DNA of 64,000 bases from Flavobacterium sp. JAS (GTDB lineage Bacteria > Bacteroidota > Bacteroidia > Flavobacteriales > Flavobacteriaceae). Shown here in pieces: positions 48,243 to 55,736 of this stretch. A program made the position numbers and the translations under genes. The DNA is taken from assembly GCF_020991455.1 (NCBI RefSeq), contig NZ_JAJMOX010000001.1, forward strand, positions 124,001 to 188,000, read 5' to 3'. Below the pieces are notes generated by a model, which was given only the letters and a program-made list of their open reading frames with translations, searched no databases and had not been told where the DNA came from. Numbering within the stretch: position 1 is the first letter of the stretch; every line of letters begins with the position of its first letter.

Positions 48243-48276
48243 AACAAAAAAATCCTCTTTGAAATAAAGAGGATTT
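48243..48276 (-). terminator. Terminator of the two-component operon
   Basis: AAATCCTCTTT / AAAGAGGATTT stem with GAAAT loop; on the minus strand followed by TTTTTTGTTTT. Confidence 0.85.
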
Positions 48277-48309
48277 GAAGATTTATGATTTTAAAAATAA
48301 GGCGTTTTT

Positions 48310-49056
48310 TTAGGATAAAATATTCATCTTTTTTATAAAATCTTTATAAGTGTCGCTTAAATTTATTTTGTGATTTCCTTTTAAGATTACAAGATTATCG
48401 GCGAGGATGATTTCTTCGATTTTGTCTGTATTGACAATAGTGTTTCGATGCGTTTTTATGAATTTATTCTTGTCTAATAAATTACTGATCTTGGTCAGAG
48501 AGATCTGAATGACGAATTTTTCTTTTTCGGTAATAATATTGCAATATCGTTCTTCGACTTCGATATATAGAATATCGTTTATTGCTACTTTTTTGAGAGA
48601 ATTTTTCTTCTTTATAAATAAATAATCATTGCTAATTACAGTGTCTTGTTCTTCGCTTAGAAACACATTTGTTTGTTCATAGAATTTTTCGACTGCCATT
48701 TCTATAGCATATAGTATCTCTAACTCATTAAAAGGTTTCATTAGAAAACTGAAAGGTTTTGTAAGTTTTGCACGTTCAAAAATCTCCCGGTCTTGTGAGT
48801 TGGTCAAAAAGACAAATGGTTTTGAAGCGTTCGGAATGATATTGATAGACTCTGCAAAAGTAATTCCGTCTGGTTTTCCGTCAAGAAACACATCGATGAT
48901 GATAACATCAACTGTGTTTTCGTAAAAAAGCTTTATGGCATCAGTAAAGTTTTTGGCTACTCCGGCAACGGTGTAATTGTTTTCAAGCAATACTTTGGTA
49001 AGCGCATCGCTTTGTTCTGGAGTATCTTCTATTATTAAAACATTGATATTATCCAT
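48310..49056 (-). CDS. LytTR-type response regulator
   Basis: 248 residues. Receiver domain (about 4-120) with LIIEDTPEQ, phosphoacceptor D55 (VIIIDVFLDG) and the conserved Lys in FLMKPFNELE. The LytTR DNA-binding domain (about 145-245) contains IEVEERYCNI, FIKTHRNTIVN and the terminal INLSDTYKDFIKKM. Overlaps the histidine kinase gene by 8 bp, so it is that kinase's partner. Targets unknown. Confidence 0.94.
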   Translation of the reverse strand: MDNINVLIIEDTPEQSDALTKVLLENNYTVAGVAKNFTDAIKLFYENTVDVIIIDVFLDGKPDGITFAESINIIPNASKPFVFLTNSQDREIFERAKLTKPFSFLMKPFNELEILYAIEMAVEKFYEQTNVFLSEEQDTVISNDYLFIKKKNSLKKVAINDILYIEVEERYCNIITEKEKFVIQISLTKISNLLDKNKFIKTHRNTIVNTDKIEEIILADNLVILKGNHKINLSDTYKDFIKKMNILS

Positions 49057-50788
49057 TGTCTATTGTTTTTGGGAAAGTCAAAATCATTTTTGTTCCCTTG
49101 TTTAGTTCACTTTCTATAGCTAAGGTTCCGCTATTTTTCCTGATCATCTGTTTGCATAATTGTAAGCCTAAACCAGTTCCTATAATTTCAGAATTGTCCT
49201 TTTTAGCTAGCAATTCACCGTCCGAAAGTAATTCTTGAATAGTACTTTCTTTCATTCCTATACCCGAATCTTCAATAATAAGTTTGCAGAAATCGGTATT
49301 TGTATCTTCTGTGAAAAAACTTATTTTCCCTTTTTCGTTAGAAAATTTAATAGCATTGTCTAATAAATTTCGAAGTACAATTTTTAACGAATCCAGGTCT
49401 ACGAAGATAAAGATATTTTTTGAAACCAAATTCTCAAAACTAATCGTTTTGTCAAGAAGTAAAGGTTTGTAATTGTATTCGATTTGCTGTACAATAGAAT
49501 ACAAATGAACCGATTCTTTATGAAAATACAATTGTTTGGTTTGCAGCATTGCCCAATGCAATAAATTATCTAATAAACTGTAAGCGCCATTTGCAATAGT
49601 GCTGTTTTGTATGATAAGTTGGTTTAATTCATCATAATTTTTGGTTTCAAGAGTTGCTGATAATTTGGAATTACTTGTTTTGAGTGCATTTACGGACGAA
49701 CGCAAATCATGACTTACAATAGAGAACAATTGATCTTTAGTAGCGTTTAGTTCGTCGAGTTTATTTTTTTGTAATAATATAGTTTTGGAATTTTTTACTT
49801 TTTGAGCATAAAGATAAACACCGGCAGTTAAAAGTAATAACAAAACGATTGCAGCAAAAAAGAAACCATTACGTTGAGTTTTTTTTAGTTTGTTTTCGAT
49901 TTCAAGCACTTTGATTTGCTTTTGTTTTTGAGCTACGGCAAATTTTTTCTCAAAGTCAGCGACAGCCCAAATTTTACTTTGATTGTTTAAAGAGTCCTTC
50001 CATTGGCCAGCTTCTTTTCTATATGACAATGCTTCTTTTAAGTTGCCTTTGTTTTCTTCTACGACTGACATATTCTTTGCGGCAACCCATTTGGTGTCAA
50101 AATCATTTGTCATTTTAGAAAGAGAATAGGCTTTTTCGAAGTAAGGAATGGCTTTTTTATCTTTATATTGGACATAATATAAATTTGCAATATTCATATA
50201 TAATTCAATTAAAGAAATGGTATTTTTTTCTTTTTCTTTTAATTTAAGACTTTTAAAAAAATATACTTCTGCTTTGTCAAATTGATTAATTAGTAAATAA
50301 CAACTTCCCAGATTTCCATAAATTACACTTATTTTAAAACCTTGTTTGCTTGTTAATGGGAGTTTTTCGACTTTTTCAAAATATTGAATGGCTTTTTTGT
50401 ATTCTTTTAGTTCTAAAGATGTCTCTCCTAAAATTTTGTTCACTAATGGATAAAACTCGAAATTTTGTGTTACTAGTTTAAGCTCCGTTTTAGCTTCTTT
50501 AAATAGTTTTAGTTGCCGAAATGAGTTTCCTCTTAAATAGTGACAATAGTTTATTAATTCCTTGTTTTTACAAGAACTTAATTGCTTCATTGAATAAACT
50601 AACGTGGAGTCCCATTTTTTATTAATGAAAAAAAAATGGGCCTTTTTAAAGTTAATTTCAGTTTTGAACAAGAGTGCTTTTTCCTTCAGAATTTCCTCAA
50701 AAGGATCTGTTTCTATTTGTATCCTTGAGTATATTAATGATGTAGAAAAGGTCAAAAATAAAATTAAAACTAGTTTAAATTTAGACAT
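49049..50788 (-). CDS. TPR-containing sensor histidine kinase
   Basis: 579 residues. N-terminal signal or membrane segment (about 4-21), five to seven TPR repeats (about 45-280, e.g. NLGSCYLLINQFDKAEVYFFKSL), a short coiled coil, one membrane helix (about 311-332, FFFAAIVLLLLLTAGVYLYA), then HisKA with phosphoacceptor H360 (SHDLRSSVNAL) and HATPase_c with RNLLDNAIKFS, DSGIGM and GTGLGLQLC. The TPR sensor should face the periplasm. Coupled to the LytTR regulator. Confidence 0.93.
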   Translation of the reverse strand: MSKFKLVLILFLTFSTSLIYSRIQIETDPFEEILKEKALLFKTEINFKKAHFFFINKKWDSTLVYSMKQLSSCKNKELINYCHYLRGNSFRQLKLFKEAKTELKLVTQNFEFYPLVNKILGETSLELKEYKKAIQYFEKVEKLPLTSKQGFKISVIYGNLGSCYLLINQFDKAEVYFFKSLKLKEKEKNTISLIELYMNIANLYYVQYKDKKAIPYFEKAYSLSKMTNDFDTKWVAAKNMSVVEENKGNLKEALSYRKEAGQWKDSLNNQSKIWAVADFEKKFAVAQKQKQIKVLEIENKLKKTQRNGFFFAAIVLLLLLTAGVYLYAQKVKNSKTILLQKNKLDELNATKDQLFSIVSHDLRSSVNALKTSNSKLSATLETKNYDELNQLIIQNSTIANGAYSLLDNLLHWAMLQTKQLYFHKESVHLYSIVQQIEYNYKPLLLDKTISFENLVSKNIFIFVDLDSLKIVLRNLLDNAIKFSNEKGKISFFTEDTNTDFCKLIIEDSGIGMKESTIQELLSDGELLAKKDNSEIIGTGLGLQLCKQMIRKNSGTLAIESELNKGTKMILTFPKTIDNG

Positions 50789-50830
50789 TTTTGAATAAAT
50801 TAACTTTAGGTGAGTTTTGGTAATTATAAA

Positions 50831-50870
50831 TATAGTTTAACCTAAACTAAAGATGTTTGGTTAAACTATA
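50831..50870. repeat. Inverted repeat between the kinase gene and the 130-residue gene
   Basis: TATAGTTTAACC and GGTTAAACTATA are perfect reverse complements separated by 16 nt, and inner AAAC/GTTT pairs extend the stem with one bulged base. It lies 43-82 bp upstream of the histidine kinase start and just downstream of the 50891-51283 gene. No clear T run follows; a regulator site or weak terminator. Confidence 0.55.
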
Positions 50871-50890
50871 TGCTATAAAAAAATCTATAC

Positions 50891-51283
50891 TTATGTTCCT
50901 ACTTTTACTTCAGTCCCTCTAGAAGTTTCAGGGTCAATATTTCGTAAGTAAGACTTAACGGTCGTAATATTGTTAACTGTATCAGAGATATAATCAACTT
51001 CAACATACCAAACATCATAAGTGTCGGGTGAGCTTTCATCCCAGTTATAGTCAAAATAGATTTCGACATTGGTATCATTTTCAATTAGAGTTCCAATGAC
51101 CGGATTTTGTGAATCTTTAGAGTTAATGTATACAGTAGCGCAGATTTTTAATGTAAGTACTCCTTGATTTCTGTAAAATTGTGCTGAGGCTAAAGGAGGA
51201 ATTGGGAAAGTAAGATTGCTTTTGTCTGAGAACACAAAATCTTCTACATTAATTCTTGTAATTTGGGTAACTTTAAAATTCAT
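50891..51283 (-). CDS. Hypothetical protein
   Basis: 130 residues, no signal peptide or membrane segment. Alternating hydrophobic/polar residues suggest an all-beta fold (VLTLKICATVYIN, NVEIYFDYNWDE, YDVWYVEVDYIS). Family not recognised. Located 178 bp after the last gene of receptor cluster A on the same strand but separated by an intergenic gap, so co-transcription is uncertain. Confidence 0.7.
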   Translation of the reverse strand: MNFKVTQITRINVEDFVFSDKSNLTFPIPPLASAQFYRNQGVLTLKICATVYINSKDSQNPVIGTLIENDTNVEIYFDYNWDESSPDTYDVWYVEVDYISDTVNNITTVKSYLRNIDPETSRGTEVKVGT

Positions 51284-51461
51284 AATAGGTTTTTTAGGGT
51301 TAATATTTTTATTTTTGGTAGGCTAAAGGTATTTTTTTTCTTTCAATAAAGTATGAAATATCTTTAGTTTTTCTTAATTAACCCTAATTGTAATAACTAC
51401 TTAACTATATCCCTTTTGGAATTTAGTCCATTTTATTGCTTAAACCTTCAAAAAAACTGTT

Positions 51462-53243
51462 TTATTTGACAGTGATATTTTTAGAAACATAAACAGGTTG
51501 TCCGCTTTCAGTAAAACCTTCCAGGACTACCTCAAAGTTTCCTTTTAGATCTGAAGTGTAGAAAGGTATATTATCTTCCTTTTGATCTAATTTCACATTT
51601 GGTTTCCATAACAATTGATATCTGTAATCTGGAACTCTTTGCAAATTGTTTCCGGCAGAATAATCAGGATTGTTGTATACTTTCTCAGGATTTGGTCTTT
51701 GAATTTCTGTTGTTTTTAGATATTTTTTGACATAATTTGTAGCAAAATCACTGTTTTTGGTTTCAAAACTAATCATTCCCCCATACAAATTAGGGCCATA
51801 AACATACGGTTCGTTGATAAGGCTTACTTTATCTACATTTCCCATATTATAATCAAAAAGGTCACTAGGATCTTGAATTAAAAGTCCGTCAACAAGAACC
51901 AAAGGTTTGCCGTACATCTCAAGATCTTTATGGTCGTTTCGAACGCGTAATTGATACTTACCATTTTCTTTACGATAATAAAGCTCGATTATAACTTCTA
52001 CAATATTTTCTTTTAATGTTGGAAAACGCGTGTAATCATCAAGAACATACGCTTTTTCGATAGTATTAAAAAACGGACTTACTACAGCTTCAGTTACTAA
52101 ACTGTCTTTCTTAATCTGATAATAAGCATTCTGAATCTGGCTCGCTGTTGATCTGTCTTCAATATCTTTTTTAAGTTCAGGTGTCAAATTAAGTTTTGAT
52201 GTAAACTGTAATGACGAAGTATCAAATTTTGGAAATGCATCAAAAACTATAGAATAATCGGCACTTTTATCATCCAGTACTTGTACTATTGCGTTAGAAA
52301 AATCAGGAAATTTATCCAATAAAAAGGCAAATTTTCCCTGAGCATTTGTCTTAACTATTTTTAATACAAATTCTTTTCCCGGTAAAGAAAGCGAAAGTGA
52401 TTTGTCATTTACAGGAAGATTGCTTTTTGATACAATTGTTCCGGTAATTAATTCTGATCTTAATTCAGGTGTATATGCAAAGTACGTTGTATTATAATCA
52501 GTATAATTAGTAGCCGTCTTTTTTACGAATTCCTGAGGGCTTAATTGTTTTAAAGTCGGGATTTGATCTGTTTTTCTAATTGAAACAGAATAGTTTCCTT
52601 TTTCGATAGTTCCGGTAACCGATTTTATTTTTAGATTGGCTTTTTCTCTCGTGTAATAACTCTCTTTGTCTAATTCAAAATCGACTCTTTTTTCGTTGCC
52701 CAGACTTGAAGATTCTGAACTTTGAGCAGTCGAAGCGGTGCTTTTTGCGGTAAGATCAAAAGTTATATTCTCGTTTGGTTCCTGAGTTTGAAACGGATTA
52801 ATGATAAAAATGTCTATTTCGTTTGTTTGCGATTTAGGATTGTTAAGCATCCATTTTGTATAAGCAATTACTTTGTAGTTACCTGTTTTTAGAGTAGTAG
52901 GTATAAAGTATTCACCCGCTCCGATTCCTTTTTCAAGGTAAACTTTGTTTTTTTGAAGCGAGTTTTTATCACGATCAACAAGTTCGATATAAGCTATTTT
53001 ACTAATATGACTTGGCGTATTATTAATGGGATTTAAGCAAAATAATTTATAATACAATGTTTCTCCCGTTAAGAAAGTGGTTGTGTTTGAGTGAAGGAAG
53101 ATAGTTTCCTGCATTGAGGTATTTAGATTCTTGTTTTGTTGAGCACAAACAAATAAACTGTTTGTCAATAGAAGAGTTAAAACAAAGAATTGTTTGATTC
53201 GATCCAAAATGTTTGTCTGATTGTATATTGAAAATTGTTTCAT
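51462..53243 (-). CDS. Secreted MG2-like protein with C-terminal plug-like segment (cluster A)
   Basis: 593 residues with an N-terminal signal region (hydrophobic FFVLTLLLTNSLFVCAQ, about 19-35). An alpha-2-macroglobulin MG2-like domain follows (about 45-155, TFLTGETLYYKLFCLN, GNYKVIAYTKWMLNN). Residues about 460-515 (PLVLVDGLLIQDPSDLFDYN, then LYGGMISFETK) resemble a TonB-receptor plug, yet no beta-barrel follows. Last of four or five genes in cluster A, 15 bp after the second DUF4249 gene. A homologue closes cluster B. It may be an accessory surface or periplasmic partner of the receptor; function unknown. Confidence 0.8.
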   Translation of the reverse strand: MKQFSIYNQTNILDRIKQFFVLTLLLTNSLFVCAQQNKNLNTSMQETIFLHSNTTTFLTGETLYYKLFCLNPINNTPSHISKIAYIELVDRDKNSLQKNKVYLEKGIGAGEYFIPTTLKTGNYKVIAYTKWMLNNPKSQTNEIDIFIINPFQTQEPNENITFDLTAKSTASTAQSSESSSLGNEKRVDFELDKESYYTREKANLKIKSVTGTIEKGNYSVSIRKTDQIPTLKQLSPQEFVKKTATNYTDYNTTYFAYTPELRSELITGTIVSKSNLPVNDKSLSLSLPGKEFVLKIVKTNAQGKFAFLLDKFPDFSNAIVQVLDDKSADYSIVFDAFPKFDTSSLQFTSKLNLTPELKKDIEDRSTASQIQNAYYQIKKDSLVTEAVVSPFFNTIEKAYVLDDYTRFPTLKENIVEVIIELYYRKENGKYQLRVRNDHKDLEMYGKPLVLVDGLLIQDPSDLFDYNMGNVDKVSLINEPYVYGPNLYGGMISFETKNSDFATNYVKKYLKTTEIQRPNPEKVYNNPDYSAGNNLQRVPDYRYQLLWKPNVKLDQKEDNIPFYTSDLKGNFEVVLEGFTESGQPVYVSKNITVK

Positions 53244-53258
53244 AAATTTTAAAAAGTA

Positions 53259-54488
53259 TTAATCTATCCAAAAAGGAGGAACGATATTAGATGAAAAAGT
53301 AGTACAATCTCCGCACGGAGCTTTTACCATAGAATAAAGTGAAAAGCCATTAAATGAAACTAATGAAGCTGTATTTGTACGAATAAGAGATCGTAGTATT
53401 TGTCTTCTGCAAGGAAGATCTCCAGGACAATCGTCATAAGCTTCAATATGGCAATCACTTTCATAGTAAGGCGGAAGTGGTTCGTTTGGGAACAAATCAG
53501 CATAATTAAAGTAGATTCTTTCTGAAGAGACAGAAGATACTTCAAAAAAGCCTATAACTTTTTCGCTAGGATTTTCTACGGATTTTATATTGCCATAAAA
53601 GAAACCCGGTTGTTTAGGTGAAAGTACATTTCCTGATGTCGACAAATCTTTTAATGTTTTGTAATAAGTATATGCAGCCAGGTTTTGAACAAATTGTTTT
53701 ACAAAAATGCTGTAGCGATGTGATATGATATAGCTTTGATCGCTAATGAAACGAACAGGAAAATGCACACGGTCTTCACTACTGCTATTAGTATTGTTCA
53801 AAATAATATCTTCAGATTTTTTAGTGGAGAAACAGGTTTTGTTTTCAACTGTTCTGAGAGATACTAGAATACCTTCCGTTTCGGGCCTTCCTGGGAAATC
53901 ATTAGCAGGATCTGGTGGAATTGCGGGAAATGTTTTAATACTGGTCATAAGAGGCGCCCACAGGGGAGCTACTATTTTATAGGTTTCAGTATACTCGTAT
54001 CTGTAATATTTTGAAGTATTTGTTGGGTCATAACTATTTACATTTATTTGAACCCCACGCTGTCCTGAAACATTTTCAACCGTTGCTGTTATATTATCAA
54101 TCTTGGTTTCTGTAGTTAAAGTTTGTTCATCAGAAGTATAGTTTTTACCTTCTTTGGTTTTAATTTTTAATTGATATTTTCTTCCTGGCTCTGCTCTAAA
54201 TTGAGTAAGAGAAGCATAAACGGTATCTTTCTGTTCAAATTGATATTCATTTCCTTGATCATCAGAAACAAAAAGGTTGGCACCAGTTTCAAATTTAGGG
54301 CCGGTTTCGTCGAGTTGGTAAACTTGAGAAACTCTTATAATTTGATTTTTAACTTCATTTGTAATCGTTCCTTCCACAACAAGAGCACTTTCAAAATCAG
54401 TATTTTTAAAAGCGTATTGTTCTGTACAGCCAGTTATGGCGAGGGCGAGAAAAAAGAAAATTAAGATTTTATATTTGAAATATTTCAT
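53259..54488 (-). CDS. DUF4249 lipoprotein, second tandem copy (cluster A)
   Basis: 409 residues, lipoprotein signal LALAITGCTEQY (C21). Nearly identical to the next gene upstream except in two segments (about 176-217 and 347-389). Conserved blocks include VVEGTITNE, YKYRYEY-like STKYYRYEYTETYK pattern and the C-terminal CGDCT-FSSN-PPFW. The domain is a family of unknown function found beside TonB-dependent receptors, so a surface ligand-binding role analogous to SusD is plausible. 15-bp gaps on both sides; part of the receptor operon. Confidence 0.88.
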   Translation of the reverse strand: MKYFKYKILIFFFLALAITGCTEQYAFKNTDFESALVVEGTITNEVKNQIIRVSQVYQLDETGPKFETGANLFVSDDQGNEYQFEQKDTVYASLTQFRAEPGRKYQLKIKTKEGKNYTSDEQTLTTETKIDNITATVENVSGQRGVQINVNSYDPTNTSKYYRYEYTETYKIVAPLWAPLMTSIKTFPAIPPDPANDFPGRPETEGILVSLRTVENKTCFSTKKSEDIILNNTNSSSEDRVHFPVRFISDQSYIISHRYSIFVKQFVQNLAAYTYYKTLKDLSTSGNVLSPKQPGFFYGNIKSVENPSEKVIGFFEVSSVSSERIYFNYADLFPNEPLPPYYESDCHIEAYDDCPGDLPCRRQILRSLIRTNTASLVSFNGFSLYSMVKAPCGDCTTFSSNIVPPFWID

Positions 54489-54503
54489 GAATTTTAAAAG
54501 AGA

Positions 54504-55733
54504 TTAATCTACCCAAAAAGGAGGAACGATATTAGATGAAAAAGAGGTGCAATCTCCACAGGGGGCTTTTACTAAGAAAAAAGTAGACAAGTAATTCCAT
54601 GATGACATTACACGCGATCTTGTGCCGAGCAACGAAAGTAGTGCAACGCCTTTACAAGGAGGAGGGCCATCACAATTCTCAAACATTTCAGGTTCACAAT
54701 CGGTTTCGTAATAAGGTGGAAGAGGTTCTTTAGGGAATAAATCCGAATAATTGAAATAAATTCTTTCTGAAGAGACAGCAGATACTTCAAAAAAACCAAT
54801 TATTTTTTCAGTAGGATTTTCTACAGATTTTATATTGCCGTAAAAGAATCCGGGCTGTTTTGGTGAAAGAATATTTCCGGATGTTGATAAATCTCTTAAG
54901 GTTTTGTAATACGTATGAGCAGCCAAATTTTGCACATACTGTTTTACAAAAATACTGTAACGATGTGATATGATATAGTTTTGATCACTGATGAAACGAA
55001 CCGGAAAATGCACACGATCTTCAATGCTGCTATTGGTGTTGTTTAGAATAATGTCTTCAGATTTTTTAGTAGAAAAACAGGTTTTGGCTTCTTTTACTCT
55101 AGGAGTTACAACAATTTCAGCATGCGCTGGAATAGCTGGAATATCATTTTTAGGATCTCCCGGATTGCCTGGAATTGCTATTACATTAGCCTCTAGAAAA
55201 TACCACTGAGGTGCTATAATTTTATAAGTCTCAGCATACTCGTATCTGTAATATTTTGAAGTGTTTGTTGGGTCATAACTATTTACGTTTATTTGAACGC
55301 CACGTTGCCCTTGAACATTTTCAACGGTTGCAGTTATATTATCGATCTTGGTTTCGGTAGTTAATGTTTGCTCGTCAGAAATATAATTTTTGCCTTCTTT
55401 TGTTCTTATTTTTAATTGATATTTTCTGCCTGGCTCAGCTTTAAATTGAGTCAGAGAAGCATAAACAGTATCTTTTTGTTCAAATTGATATTCGTTTCCT
55501 TGGTCATCCGTAATAAAAACATTTGCCCCAGTTTCCAATCTTGGTCCGGTTTCTTCTAGTTGGTATACCTGAGAAAGTCTTATGATCTGGTTTTTATACT
55601 CATTTGTTATGGTTCCTTCAACAACCAGGGCGCTTTCAAAATCAGTATTTTTAAAAGCATATTGTTCTGTACAGCCAGTTATAGCAAGTGCCAGAAGAAG
55701 GAAAATCGAGATTTTATATTTAAAATATGCCAT
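54504..55733 (-). CDS. DUF4249 lipoprotein, first tandem copy (cluster A)
   Basis: 409 residues, lipoprotein signal LALAITGCTEQY (C21). Paralog of the following gene from a recent duplication that also copied the short flanking sequence. Cysteines in KTCFSTKK, in DCEPEMFENCDGPPPC and in the terminal APCGDCTSFSS could form disulfides. It starts 3 bp after the stop of the TonB-dependent receptor gene. Probably an outer-membrane lipoprotein working with that receptor; ligand unknown. Confidence 0.88.
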   Translation of the reverse strand: MAYFKYKISIFLLLALAITGCTEQYAFKNTDFESALVVEGTITNEYKNQIIRLSQVYQLEETGPRLETGANVFITDDQGNEYQFEQKDTVYASLTQFKAEPGRKYQLKIRTKEGKNYISDEQTLTTETKIDNITATVENVQGQRGVQINVNSYDPTNTSKYYRYEYAETYKIIAPQWYFLEANVIAIPGNPGDPKNDIPAIPAHAEIVVTPRVKEAKTCFSTKKSEDIILNNTNSSIEDRVHFPVRFISDQNYIISHRYSIFVKQYVQNLAAHTYYKTLRDLSTSGNILSPKQPGFFYGNIKSVENPTEKIIGFFEVSAVSSERIYFNYSDLFPKEPLPPYYETDCEPEMFENCDGPPPCKGVALLSLLGTRSRVMSSWNYLSTFFLVKAPCGDCTSFSSNIVPPFWVD

Positions 55734-55736
55734 AAT

